This document shows, one piece after another, positions 45,427-57,981 of a DNA stretch of 64,000 nucleotides. Source of the DNA: Henckelia pumila. Taxonomy: Eukaryota; Streptophyta; Magnoliopsida; Lamiales; Gesneriaceae. The stretch covers positions 1,426,001-1,490,000 of the forward strand of contig NC_133123.1 of assembly GCF_033568475.1 (NCBI RefSeq). Reading direction: 5' to 3'. The notes beneath the pieces were generated by a model. That model was not told where the DNA came from, searched no databases, and was given only the letters and a program-made list of their open reading frames with translations. Position numbers and translations under genes: made by a program. Positions within the stretch are counted from its first letter, which is position 1. The number at the start of each line of letters is the position of its first letter.

Positions 45427-47766
45427 TTACTTGCCCACGATAAGCTTAGCTCTGGCATGGCCCTCATTGATCTGAAACTGATCTCCCAAACCGAAATGGA
45501 TCATCAAAAACCAAACCATGGTGACCAGCTCACCGCCTTTGCTTAGTTGCTGCGCGTGCGTGTTCGCCCTGCAATTTATTGCAGCATAAGACATCATCTC
45601 CACCCAAACTTTGCTCATCATCAACCATTTACTTTTCCCCGAATTCGCTTCCCATTCTTTCAGTTGTTTGGCCAGAATGCATCCATCAAACAGCACTGAC
45701 TTGCTCCTATCTCCCTTTATCGCCACCGGCATAACTTCTGTGTTAACATCAAGCATTGCGGCGCAGGCTTTTCTTTGATTCTTTTCTTCATTATCCCCGA
45801 TTTTCAAGAATGGGAACCAGCTCCTGTAATCATCCAAATACTTTTTGGCTTGTGTCTCTGTCTTCTCATATGCTTTCTTCACATCACAGCCATTCGTCAC
45901 AAGAGATATTATATATGCCCAAGGCAGAACAAAGAGGGCAACTACACGTGCAATGAACATAACAATTGCACTACAAATGGAATTCAAGAAACCAGAACCG
46001 ATGGTTTCTTTCGTTTTCCAGTCCTCGAATTCACCGGCAAAAAAGCTTTTGGCCTCTGCACATGTGTCTCGGAATCTGATTTGCCCGATGCCTGCGACTT
46101 TAGACATCATTTGAGGTTGCATGATGAGTAGATATAACATGTAGTCGGAAAGCAGCTTGGAGAAAACCATGTGCTTCGCTTCTTCTTCGGTCAAATCACA
46201 GCGATAAGCTTCATCATTGTAGCAGAGTTCAGTGGCAATATGCCATACCAGAAGGCTCTGGTCATAATCCACCTCAAGAATATAAGGAAGGAACTCAGTG
46301 CAGCTCTCGACTCGCAGGGTCCAATCACCTCTTGCAGCACTTATCTCCTTGGCTGTATACAAATCATCCGCCATCTTAGACTTCATATGCAGCTCGTCGA
46401 ATATGTGCTTTCTCAGATCTTTAGTAAATCGTTTCTGTTTCACATATTTGCGCTTGTCAAGAAATGTGGTTAACATAAAGAGATTGATAATCTTCTCCTT
46501 CAAAGGTGGACGAGGATTCAGACAATAAAATATCAAGTTGTAGCACAACACAGACTCGGACCAACGGCGGAGCAGGGGATGCAAAAACCTGCCCAAGTAG
46601 CCATTAGAGCTCGCCTCACCACCACCTGCGAACTGCTTCGGATTCGTGAGGTCTACATCTGGCAGCTTTTTTACAGAAACAGTAACCCAATCAGAGGTAA
46701 CGAGCTTGATGAAAGCTATTACATCTAAAGCAATGGCTCCAATAAGCAAGGTGTAACTAAGGGCGACATCACGAGGATCGTTAAAGTTTGTCTTGTCCAC
46801 ACAATAGAAGAGGCCAAGTGAAGTAACAACTAAAGAAAAGGAAATGAATCGGAAAAAGTATCCTAAAGAAGAGTACACAACAACCACCTTGCTGAAGAGG
46901 GATTCGTATATGAAATTAAGTTCCACCTCTATCAACTTAAAAGCATCTTCGTCATTTCTCTCCAGGAAAAAATCTCTACTTTGATTACGTTCGCGAGAGC
47001 TGAATATGAGGTCGACGATTAGGCCCTTGAAAGTCACGAAGAAGCGATGTGCGTAAAGCACCACTTCTGTATCAGTCAGCTTCCCTTCTTTCACCCTATC
47101 CACAGATTTGACTCCTCGCTCGGGTTCATTAACCATTTCAATGCGTGTCGGTAGGTTGGCGTCTTTCATCGAACCGTACACATCCATGAGCTCGGCATAG
47201 TTGGGGCCAGGATCAGGAGCCTTAAGCATGGACTCCTTGAATCTATTGAAGCTGGCAAGATAGAGTGATAATGTCCTTTCCGCGTATTTTATAAGGCCAT
47301 CGACGAAAATGAATATTGTTGGCATCCATAACATGTTGGTGGGCAGAGACTGAAGAAACACGTATATTGCAGCCACGGATTGGAAAAAGAGGCCTGCTAA
47401 ATGCCTGAGCCAGAGCTCATTATCCTCTAGAGCAAATGCAGATATTGTATCAGGGCCACCGAGATGTACCAGAAGAAATGGCGCCCAAAATGCTAGAAGA
47501 TCCGAATCAAAGTCGCCCTTTTTGTTACCGCAGTCTTTTCTGTCGCCTTGGCTGTTGGAGATTATTCCAACGGCGAAATTAGCAGCCCAATCAGCCAGCA
47601 AGTATGCAGACCAGAGAATAAGGAATATGAAATCATTCTTGGTTCGCTTCCTCAAAGGGGAAACGAATATTAGAATAACTTGCAGAGAGAGGCTTAAGAT
47701 GAGGATGGACCGAAGTTCCCATAACTCCCATAGCTTCTTCAAGTTCTTGGGTATAGGAATCTCCAT
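45427..47766 (-). CDS. DUF4220/DUF594 membrane protein
   Basis: A single exon of 779 residues. The N-terminal half is the DUF4220 region: closely spaced hydrophobic segments near residues 19-38 and 46-70, then around 125-150, 285-330 and 340-360. The invariant-looking WSAYLLADWAANFAVG and LLVHLGGPDTISAFALEDNELWLRH motifs are present. A further hydrophobic stretch lies near 620-645. The C-terminus is a DUF594 domain (SVLFDGCILAKQLKEW, VWVEMMSYAAINCRANTHA, LSKGGELVTMVWFLMIHFGLG). Plant members are often multigene and single-exon, and their molecular function is unknown. The frame is intact and full length. Confidence 0.88.
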   Translation of the reverse strand: MEIPIPKNLKKLWELWELRSILILSLSLQVILIFVSPLRKRTKNDFIFLILWSAYLLADWAANFAVGIISNSQGDRKDCGNKKGDFDSDLLAFWAPFLLVHLGGPDTISAFALEDNELWLRHLAGLFFQSVAAIYVFLQSLPTNMLWMPTIFIFVDGLIKYAERTLSLYLASFNRFKESMLKAPDPGPNYAELMDVYGSMKDANLPTRIEMVNEPERGVKSVDRVKEGKLTDTEVVLYAHRFFVTFKGLIVDLIFSSRERNQSRDFFLERNDEDAFKLIEVELNFIYESLFSKVVVVYSSLGYFFRFISFSLVVTSLGLFYCVDKTNFNDPRDVALSYTLLIGAIALDVIAFIKLVTSDWVTVSVKKLPDVDLTNPKQFAGGGEASSNGYLGRFLHPLLRRWSESVLCYNLIFYCLNPRPPLKEKIINLFMLTTFLDKRKYVKQKRFTKDLRKHIFDELHMKSKMADDLYTAKEISAARGDWTLRVESCTEFLPYILEVDYDQSLLVWHIATELCYNDEAYRCDLTEEEAKHMVFSKLLSDYMLYLLIMQPQMMSKVAGIGQIRFRDTCAEAKSFFAGEFEDWKTKETIGSGFLNSICSAIVMFIARVVALFVLPWAYIISLVTNGCDVKKAYEKTETQAKKYLDDYRSWFPFLKIGDNEEKNQRKACAAMLDVNTEVMPVAIKGDRSKSVLFDGCILAKQLKEWEANSGKSKWLMMSKVWVEMMSYAAINCRANTHAQQLSKGGELVTMVWFLMIHFGLGDQFQINEGHARAKLIVGK

Positions 47767-50700
47767 ACCATACAGACTCCTCTGTTTTGGCCTTCTTCAA
47801 ACCTGTGGAAAACATCAAGTTATACACGCAGAGAATGTTAAAACAAGTAAACAGATGATGAAAATAATAAAACAAGAAAATCAAAGAGAATATAATGTGG
47901 GAATTGAACATATTAATGAACTGACTGGGAACTCTCACTCAGTGCATGAAATCTGGAGTCTGCGCTTGTGTATGAGAGAATTAATGATCCATATTTATAG
48001 CATGCATGCGTTACACGTGAATCTTACACTAAAAATTGGACTTGAAGCAATTCCAAGAATATTGGGGTCTTTGGATATAGGGAGAGGAGAGCCAATGATT
48101 TCAGGAGTAGATTTGTTGTTACACTCCAGGAATAAATGACTCCATTAAAGAAAAGCTGCAGCGTCAGTCACTTGTAAGTTTTGATTTAAAAACAGAAAAG
48201 TTTTCGTTACTTCAATGTGATGGTTGCATTAAAAATAATCGAAACCAAATGGGGTTCCGATATTTGCTTTCAAGATAATTCGCGCTGTTGAGAAAAACTA
48301 CATGTATATGTACGACTAGACTAGATTGATTTTCTTAATGTAGAGCTAATTGCTTGGGTCAATATATGAGCAAACTCTGCTACCAAAATTTCACTTTAAT
48401 TTTCTCTTTGAAAAAGTGATAAGAATAATTAGCATAGTTCAAAAACGTTAATTATTTTGAAGTTCAGCTTACGAAAGGAATATGTTGACATGAATTTGGT
48501 TCGTTCTGTCGTTATTCAGCGTTTTAGATTAATGTTTTTATCATAATTTTTTTTTTAAACATAGTTATTTCATTCATAGATAAAATAACAACCGGAAAAA
48601 AGGGTTATATATCTTCCAAATATGGACAGACTTTAGTAAATATTATCGTCGATTACTTTCATAATACTTTAAATTAATCTATCATATTATATTTTTAATC
48701 GAGAACTTATAAAATTCTAGAGGGTAGAGTTTTTTTAATTTGCGATTACTATGGTTGCTTTCCTAATGTGCCACGATGACTTTAACCAAATATTCGTCGT
48801 CCTTAATTACTTCCATAATTATTTTCACGACTTCCTATAATACATTCTTAATAAAGCTTTTTCCCACATTTGTTCGTTATTATAATAGGTTAATAGCTTT
48901 TCTTCTGCCTCTTTTTGCATGTTTAATTATAAATCAAATTTTTGTCAACCGTACAAAATCTTGAGATAAAAATATGAATACTATTTTTTTAAAAAAAGGA
49001 TTTTTTTTGTTATTTTAATTTATATTTTATTTGCATATGAAAAAAATTCGACAAATTTTTAGATATTAATTTGAGTTCTTTTTAAGATAAGTAGCTAGAC
49101 ATTTTATGATGTATATGGAAAGTAATTGCTTTCGATTTTATGTAATATTAATAATAATAAAATAAAATAAAACTTCAATAATAATTTTATGATACAAATT
49201 TTCGACGTACGAGACATGCATGCTCTATTAATAAACATACATGAATGATTAATTGCTAATATTTGTACACAATATATAGTAATTAATGTGTTCAAACAAC
49301 AAAACAATATCCGTGCAATATATTTGTAGTCGATCCGTCTCTAACCATAAATAAACGCATCTCATAGACGATGAACGATCATGATTATTATTCATTGACT
49401 ATAACAATTGGTATGACGATTTTTTGAATTTTCTTAGTGTTTTTTTTATGATATGAAAACTCACAACTACAATATTTTGTTAATTTTCGATGTACACTGG
49501 ATAATTCTCTCAACATAACTTTTTTACTTTTTTGGTTTGACATTAATTGATGACAAGAGATTTTATTCAGTCTCTTTGATTTTTCTTGAGCCACTTGGTT
49601 TGCAGGGTAAACGACTAAAAGTTCACGCATGATGCATCATATCTAATATCTAATATCTAATATCTATCACTATCACTATCACTATCTTAAAAGCATGAAT
49701 ATGAAACTCAATTATGTATTTACGTATGTATCCTTTATAATGTATATTTGGTCTTTCTTACCTTACCTTACCTTTCCATTCTATATTATATTATTTATAA
49801 TAATTAGATAGATTCATGCATATATAAATTCAGATTACACATTAATAATTAGCATTAATGATTAATAAATGATATTGACTATGGTTTAATATTTACTGTC
49901 TATCTTTTATAATTTCATGATTAGATTATTACTGTCAATGAATTTATTAAAACTCAATCTTCATCTTATTAATGTTGTCGTTATTTGAATTGTTTTAAAT
50001 TTAAATTTAAAAATATATTTAGTAATTATTCTAATGATATGATTTTGTTTAAATTTCTTAACCGCCTTCAACCGAAATAAAATTAAATGTTGGAATAAGA
50101 TTGATTTAATTCAAAACGATCAATATAGTAATCAATGGAACAATGTGGCTTCATTCAATTATCATATTACAATAATCAAACATATATTATTTTTATTAAA
50201 ACCATAAAGGTTCCTCAATGAATTAAAAATATAATAATATTAATATTTATATAAAATAATTTGAAATTTATCCAAAACAAAATAAAGCAAATTATAATTA
50301 AATAAACATATGCCAATTCAATATTCCACAAATTTAATATTTTAATTCATTTAAAGCCAAATTTTAATTTATATTACTCAAATTATGTAACAAAAATTTA
50401 ATCAACCAAAATGGAAATTGAACAACATCAAATACGTATGTTTGTAGGTTTAATTAAGGCAGCACGTACAGATGAAGGAAAGGTGTATTTTCATTTTTTA
50501 TTTTTATTTTGTGAATTGATGGGTTTGGGCCTATGTTTTAAGTCCAAATTTAGGATCTGTTGGATGTTGGGCCTCCATTCATTTGGGCCGACAATATAGA
50601 TAATTGATGTCTTAGATTACCATTATTGTTGTGATTTTTTTTTTTTTTCTTTATAGGCCCGGAGAAACAAATGGATATATATTATATACGCTAATACGCA

Positions 50701-52590
50701 TAGCAAGTATATTCTCACATATATGATAGAGGTAGCCGTAGGAGATGGAACAATGTATTTTTTATTTGTTTGATATACGTGTCAAAATTAAAAGGGTATC
50801 TTTGGCATCCATTAGAAAGATAAAGAAAATATATAAAAAAAATAAGCTCAAAGAAAGAAAAAGAAAGAGAGAGAGGAATCAATCAACTAATTGAATATTT
50901 ATTTTAGGGAAAAAAAAATTGAAGAAGAGAGAAAGGTAATTAAAGAGAGAATATGAAGAAAAGGTGTGGATTGGAGTCTTGTACGAGAAGGCTTATTTTA
51001 GAAAACGACCAACCTTCTATCATTTGCGAATTCTCACCCTAAGAATTCGATTCCTTTTACTTTTTCATGTAAATTTAATAAACCCCTTTCCTTCTTGCTA
51101 AATCCGACCGGGTTTATTTTAGAACCGGCCCTTCAATTCATTTGTTCGAACTAAATTAATTTTTAATTCAAAGAGGCGTATCGGATAGAGTTGTCTCCCT
51201 TTTGTTCAAGTTTTCAAATCATGCAAGTTTAGTATCTCATGCAATATATAATTTGAGCATATTTTGACTTAAATGTACACTTAAAAGATAAAAACTTTCA
51301 GGTTCCATATTTTTCACGAACCGATGCACATCGAAAATTTAGAGTTTTTAGATATACTTATGAATATTTCAGTCTCAAAAGAAAATTATTTTGAGTAGTG
51401 TATACGAAATAGTTGCTATAGCAGATGTAACTGTAGCAAGGTCGAGCTCCGACTGAGTCGGACTTTAGCCAAGGGGCTGGGGTACTTGGTTCAGGCCTTG
51501 TGGCTGGCCGTACGTACTTAATAATATTTGGTTAATTCCTTACTGCCCACTTGAGTAAAGGTGGTAGCAAAAGAAGATTCCCATACCTTGATCCGCTCCT
51601 TTAATTTGGTATTCTTTTACGAGAACATGTTTTGGTCCTTTAAACTAGATTCGTCATTCTTGGATTTGTGTGCTCTTAATTTAATTAGAATCGTGGAATT
51701 TGCGCTAAGATATTCCCTTTATATATTTTATTCTTTCGCACTTGAACAAATATTCCCTTTTTCTCTCTTAATCCACTTTAGTGTAGAGGAATTATGCAAC
51801 TTTTTAAAGTTGCATAATTTAAAAAAGAAGGTTTGGATTGATGCTTAACTCTATCTTGAATATCTCCTTGCTCATTTACGGATTTATATGAATATTATAA
51901 TATTTATGGATGAAATGTTTACTTACTTTTTTCTTCTTCTTTTTTTTTCAAAAAACAAAAACAAAACAAAACAAAACAAATTTATAAGATGAATTAACTC
52001 CTGTCCAATAAATTAAACTCAGTATTTAAAAATAAATTCTATTCCCTAAAAAGTACTTCAGTAATATTCCTGAATGATATTATGATTTTCTTATATATTA
52101 TTACTTTACGTACAAAAACAATTTCACAAAAATTAACCACCATATCAAAAGGCTTAATCAATAAAGTAGCAGTGTAATGTAAAGAGTCAAAAAAAATGGA
52201 AAAGAAGAAGAAGGAAGAGGGAAAAAGTAGTCTAAGAAGAAGAATAAATGAGGCTTAGTGTTAAAAATGAGGTGCAAAAGCAATGAAACAAGAGAGTTAA
52301 GGTTCTTTCCGGACCCCTGAGATTCTCTTAGTCTTTTGCCTTTGCTCTTTGCAACAGGTTTTCTCTTTTATGCTTTTTTTTTTTCTCTTTTTTTTTTTTC
52401 CCTAATTTCATTCTGTTGTTTCCAAAACTCTGCTTTATTCTCCCTCCAACTCAAACCCTGTAGTTTTAAAAGCACCATTCCCATTTGCTCTAATATCCTT
52501 CTTCACTTCCTTTCTTTCCCATATTCGTTTCTGTTGGATTTTTTCACAACCCAAACATTAATTGCATGTTACATGCATCTAGCACCAGTT
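47767..52590. other. intergenic DNA, DUF4220 5' flank and HHO 5' flank
   Basis: A/T-rich and without a convincing gene across 4.8 kb. Small ORFs (for example 48776, 49104, 50411, 51561) have no recognisable features. From about 52250 the DNA becomes purine- then pyrimidine-rich (T/C runs at 52373-52400), which suits a 5' leader of the HHO gene. Confidence 0.55.
49639..49686. repeat. compound microsatellite
   Basis: TATCTAA repeated about three times runs straight into TATCAC repeated about four times. Confidence 0.7.
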
Positions 52591-54607
52591 ATGATGACAC
52601 CATCTTCTGAACTAAGCTTTGACTGCAAACCCTACATGCAGCCAACTCAAAAACTCGAAGAGTTTTTGGCTCGTCTTGAAGAAGAAAGGCTCAAGATCGA
52701 TGCTTTTAAGCGCGAGCTTCCTCTTTGCATGCAACTACTCAATAATGGTATATATAAATCTGTGTTCTTTATTTATTTATTTATTTTTTTTGTGACGTGG
52801 GAACCCGCAGCCGCTAAAACTCCCGCACTAACGCAATAGCCTGCAAACTACGTTAGCCAGGTAAACCACACTAGGCAAGCCTTGTGTGACAGGCTAGTCC
52901 AAGAAGGTGTTTGTAGGGGGAATCGAACTCCTGACCTTTGGTCAAGAGTTCAACTACTCCACCAACTTGGACACCCCCTTAGGATCGTGTTCTTTTTTTA
53001 TGTATGCATGTATGATATATTCAAGTTGTGTATTTAATTTTCCTTTTTTGGAGTAAAATGAGTTTATATGTATATGATTCAGCTATGGAGGCGTCAAGGC
53101 AACAGTTACAGTCGCAGAGATCGATGAACGAAGGGGGAAGACCGGTGTTGGAAGAATTCATTCCACTGAAGAATACAAGTTCGGAGATGATAACTCATGA
53201 GCAGAATAATAATAGTTCATCGGATAATAAGGCGAACTGGATGACATCTGCACAGCTTTGGAATCAAGAAAGTACTGAGACCAGGACTCCGTCTCCCAAA
53301 GAAAATAACGATCATATGAAGATAGCTTTGAATGGGAAGCAAAGGGTAATCAATGGAGGAGCTTTTGTTCCATTTTCATCCAAGGCCGATAGAAGCTTCA
53401 TGAGTACTCCATTTCCAGAATTAGCCCTTGCTTCTTCCGTGTCACAGAAAGAAGAGATGGAGTTAGATGTTATAAAGAATTCATCCGAATCGAATTCCAG
53501 GAGAGAAAACGGGAATAATTCCGGCGGCGGCGCGGAGAAAGAACAAGTTCATGGGGGCGCAGCAAATACAACGAGCCAAGCTCAGAGAAAGGCTAGGAGA
53601 TGCTGGTCACCAGACTTACACAGGCGTTTTGTTAATGCTCTTCAGATGTTGGGAGGTTCACAATGTACTGTTAGATTATTTTTCAGCTACTTCAAATGAA
53701 TTATAGCTTAATTTCTCACTAATTTCAGATGAATAGCAACGAAAATGGAAAAAAGTTTGCATGTCTTAAAATATGTGGAGCATCAAATATTATACAGAAA
53801 TTAATCATTACACCTCATGTACAATATTGAGCTAATTTAAATCTCTTATATATATTGTCATTATTAATGCACCTTTCTAATGTATCTTCTCTTTTGTTCA
53901 CAGTGGCTACTCCTAAACAAATAAGAGAACTGATGAAGGTTGATGGTTTGACCAATGATGAAGTTAAAAGCCATTTGCAGGCAAATCTTTGTCCCTTTTA
54001 ATTTCTTTAATTTCTCTCTCTCACAAAAAAAACAAAAAACATGCAAAAACCCATTTAAGAATTTCTCATGGCATGGAAATAAAGTAACATAACATGTTTA
54101 AACTTTTTATTTCCATCTTTTTGAAATCAGAAATATAGACTCCACACAAGAAGACCGAGTCCAAACTCGCAATCCAGCCCGGCGACGCCGCAAGTGGTCG
54201 TCCTAGGCGGAATATGGGTCCCACCGGAATACGCTGCGGCGGCGGTAGCACACGGCGGCGCACAAGCCACCGCGCTGTACGGGGCGCACACGAACGCTGC
54301 TCATCACATGTCTCCTGTTTTCTGTTCCGCCCCACCGCATGTGGCACACGAAATCTATCCCGCGATAGCGGCGCCCCCTCAGCCGCCTAATCACCACATC
54401 CACCACCACCACCAGCTACACGTCTACAACAACAAGCCTCAAGGAAACAACTCTCCGGATTCAGACGCCCAAGGTGGCGGCGCCGGAGACCAATCCGAGA
54501 GCATAGAAGATGGGAAGTCGGAGAGCGGCAGCTGGAAGGCCGACAGCGGCGGGGAGAGGAAAAAACCGGAAGGTGAAGAAAGTGTCATCATGAGTCTAAA
54601 ATTCTGA
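52591..54607 (+). CDS. HHO: HHO/NIGT1-type GARP transcription factor
   Basis: Four exons: 52591-52747, 53083-53664, 53904-53980 and 54131-54607 (1293 nt, 430 residues); an in-frame ATG at 52573 would add six residues. The N-terminus carries the family's [29 protein letters not shown] segment, a helical region thought to mediate dimerisation. The GARP Myb-like DNA-binding domain (about residues 221-285) reads [20 protein letters not shown], then [25 protein letters not shown], then [10 protein letters not shown] across exons 2-4. Relatives are nitrate-inducible repressors that coordinate nitrogen and phosphate responses in the nucleus. Intron 3 seems to use a GC donor (TTTGCAG then GCAAAT). 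Exons 2 and 3 join to give Leu where homologues often have Val before ATPKQ. A SINE sits in intron 1 and a MITE just past the stop. Confidence 0.87.
52771..52986 (-). mobile_element. tRNA-derived SINE in HHO intron 1
   Basis: On the minus strand the 216-bp element starts near GATCCTAAGGGGGTGTCC. It contains an A-box-like TGGTGGAGTAGTTGA and a B-box-like GGTCAGGAGTTCGATTCC about 30 bp apart, the internal RNA polymerase III promoter of tRNA-derived SINEs. It ends in an A-rich AAATAAATAAAT tail. A perfect 9-bp TSD GTGTTCTTT flanks it (52762-52770 and 52987-52995). It has no coding capacity and is inserted opposite to the host gene. Confidence 0.82.
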
Positions 54608-54791
54608 ACATTTTTATTGATGTTGTTACCTAGGATTTAATTAAAACTAGCGTAGGTTTGTTTTTGTATTTGTTGAGGTTCATAAAATTGGAGTACGTGA
54701 AAATGTGTCTCTTTGAAACATGCACATGCGTGCAAACCCTGCTTTTAATTCATAAAAAGAATTTGTTTGTCTTACTCTCCAACTCAAAATT

Positions 54792-55029
54792 GGATTTGGA
54801 TCATCTCCTGTCCAAACATAACAGCACCCCGTGCAATGAAACGCGCCGTTTTATTGCAATTTTTATTTTATTTTATTTTTTTCAATTGAGATCTTCGTGT
54901 GAACATTGCAATCTTTATTTTTTTTCAATTGAGTCTTGGAAGATGTTCACGCGAAAATCTCAATTCAAAAAAAAAAAAAAAAAGACAGCACGGGTGCTGT
55001 TATGTTTGGACAGCAGAGGATCCAAATCC
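54792..55029. mobile_element. Mutator-type MITE with 42-bp inverted repeats, downstream of HHO
   Basis: The two ends are inverted copies over about 42 bp with three mismatches (outer ends GGATTTGGATC and GATCCAAATCC). A perfect 9-bp TSD CTCAAAATT lies at 54783-54791 and 55030-55038. A second inner inverted repeat (54879-54905 with 54943-54970) makes almost the whole element fold. It begins 184 bp after the HHO stop codon and may be within its 3' UTR. Confidence 0.8.
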
Positions 55030-56457
55030 CTCAAAATTATTATATATTTCGACTCATCTCCAAAACTATTCAAGTTCATTTCAAATTAATTAAAATTAAT
55101 TTCATGGTTTGACCAGTGGTTATGGTAATTAATCTCAAATTCTTGAAAGCCCAATTAACGTAGTATATTCCGCTCAAAGAAGTACTTGTGAGGGAGTCCA
55201 CCTTTTAGCCTATGGAATAATAAGGCCGTTTTTTGACTTCTCAAAGCCCAAACTTTATGCTTTTAGCTGAAATTGCAAGGCCCGTTAGGTATGAATTTTG
55301 CAACTGATCAAAAGAACCGTAGATCAAACAACAATAGGATAAGTTGACTTGTGAATAGTGAAACAATCTTCATGGTCTAATAAAATTTGGGACCAAGTGA
55401 ATTAATAGATCACTTGAAATTGAATTTTATGAGCAAAGAAAGATCACGTGATTCATAGAATCCTTTAATTTTGAACCCCTTGACATGGGTTTCCTCTGTT
55501 GCAACCATACAATATTCAATATCTGTTCCCACTCTAGATGCATCAATTTTCCGATTTCAGAAGTGAAAAATATTCAATAATTGAGCATATATATACACAC
55601 ACACTCATACTTATCTATGATAGGTACTTCAAATTTGCACCATCTTGAAGCTGACATATATCACACAAACATATGACGCAATGGAAACTCGACTAATATG
55701 AACCCGGTTGTTTTTTGCAACTAGGCCCAAATAATAAAAGAGGCTCTGACTTAAAAGCCCAGTAACTAGCTAAATGGACTTAGATCCCCAAACGGGTTCT
55801 ATTGGATAGATTGATCAGGTGACATAGGAGGATGCAAAAAGATTAAAGATGAAATAAGTCCTTTTTTCAAAAAAAAAATTATATATTTTTTTTATTAAAA
55901 AAAACAAGAGTTTTATACAAACAAATTGTTTTTATTATGTTGAGTTTTCTAACCAAATGGAGTCTAAAATTAGTTTATTTTGTCCAATTATTACATAGAA
56001 TAATCATATCTCCTTCATACTTAAATTATCTCTTCATTAATTTATTAATATATTTACGCACTATATTTTCTTTTACTCAATTTATATACACAATTCTTGC
56101 CATTCATGATGCAGATGCAAGGGATACTATCTACTTTGGAGCCTTCTCACTTATTTCTTTCCCGTAAACATGGTTCTTAATTAATTCAATAAATTAATTA
56201 ATGATGTGACCACATTGAGACTAAGAAGGCATCCCAACAAATTCAAATTTGTCCATAAATGACTGATAGTCAAAATAAATTTAAAAAAAAAAAAATAAGA
56301 AGAAGAACTGAGAGTGGACCTAGACTTGGTTCATCCTACTCCTTATCCTTAGTCTTGCCCATTCTCTCAATTTTTAGGTACAAATCAAGTTATTTTGCGT
56401 GTGCGCTAAAATACATATATGGATAGTGCAAAATGACAAATGTAGCTTAAATATTCC

Positions 56458-56497
<40 letters not shown>

Positions 56498-57981
56498 CCA
56501 TAAATATTATCCTTCCATGGGGGAATAGTTAAAATTGAAATGTATATTACAATATTATGGAACAAAATGATCATATTTATTTTGAGTGAAATATTCATTC
56601 AAACTAGCTAGTTTGTCTTTGCGATTACTCGCAGAACTAAGAAATTGAATTCTCTCGTGAATAAAAATGTTAAATTATATGTGCTAATTTGTATTTTAAA
56701 AAAATTTGGCGATCCGAGTAGATCTGATCACAGCAACTCGAAGTGAAAATTAATAAATCAATTTGATGTTAAACATAATTTCTATGACATGAAAATTGAA
56801 ATGTATATTACAATATCATGTTAAACATAAAAATCTTCCAAAAGTCACGATGACCTCAATCCGTGGAAACATAAGTCAAATAATATATATATAGTATAAA
56901 AAATAAACAGACACCATAACATTTTCAATTCACACACCTAACCCCAATAAATACGTTGGGGGGAAAAGAGTAACAATAAAAGGCCGTGTGACCATTTTTA
57001 CACCAAATCAAAAACATATTTAGATATAGCTTGTTTATTCGCTAATATTTTTTGGTTTAAATGCTTTTAAATCACCTGTCATTTTCCCTTTAAATAAATA
57101 GTACACGATATTAAATTCCTAGCTACTTACATAAATATAATAGAGTATATAAAGTGCAATAATCTCGGGTCTTCTTTAATATAACAAGACACCGTTCTGT
57201 TCACCATATTACTAATATATGCATAGCTCATCCCATCTCATCTCACGTTCTTCTCATCATATTATTTATGTATATATTAATTATTTATTTTACATCAATC
57301 AAATCATTAATTATTTATCTCACATCAATCAAATTATTAAATTTAAATTACTATATTGCTCCTTATAATTTATATAAATTTTATTTTATTTATTGTTAAA
57401 ATGACAAAATAATCATTTAACATTTTTATATAAAATTTAATCAATTAAATCAAATATAATATAATCTATCAATCAAATTCAATACTATTTTAACTATTAT
57501 TTTTTATTTATTTTTTATTACTGTATATTACTCATCTATATATTATTTATATTATAACTCAAACCAAACGGCGTACAATAGTACAAAATTATGCCATGAC
57601 TTTCAGTTCTATATCAACAAGGAATATGATTTCATTTTTTGATAATTAATTTATGTAAAAAAAATTAAATTTATTTTGAGTCCACTTGACATCAGATGCG
57701 GGGCCCACAATTGGAAAATTCAGCGAATGTGAACTATAATCTTGCAGTGGGGGAGACTTTAAAATGACGCATTTGTATGTATGTAATGGGATGGCTTTCG
57801 TTGTTTTCTCGACGACTTTAGTTGACTTACCAGCTTCCCCCACTTTGCCTTGAATACTGGTTTCCCACGAGCTTCCTCCAACATCAATTTAACCAATTTA
57901 ACTTATAATCATTAATCAATATATATATAGGGGCTGCAGCTTCAGAGCTGACGCGAAATTAAGTTTTTTCTCTGGCCCATA
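55030..57981. other. intergenic DNA and promoter of the S-domain kinase
   Basis: No gene seen. A (TA)n microsatellite lies at about 56457-56496. A TATA-box-like ATATATATATAGG (about 57919-57932) lies some 50 bp before the start codon of the receptor kinase. Confidence 0.5.

Noticed and set aside
47522-48139. 205-codon plus-strand ORF
   Set aside because: It overlaps the DUF4220 gene's N-terminus in antisense and continues into its upstream flank; no domain is seen.
51411-51515. GC-rich patch resembling a tRNA or small RNA gene
   Set aside because: No cloverleaf with A and B boxes at the proper distance could be drawn, and it has no clear terminator.
52336-52590. An in-frame extension of the HHO first exon to ATG 52336, giving a hydrophobic Phe-rich N-terminus
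   Set aside because: The added residues come from T/C-rich leader DNA, and homologues start close to the SELS-type motif at 52591 onward. A membrane-like N-terminus makes no sense for a nuclear factor.
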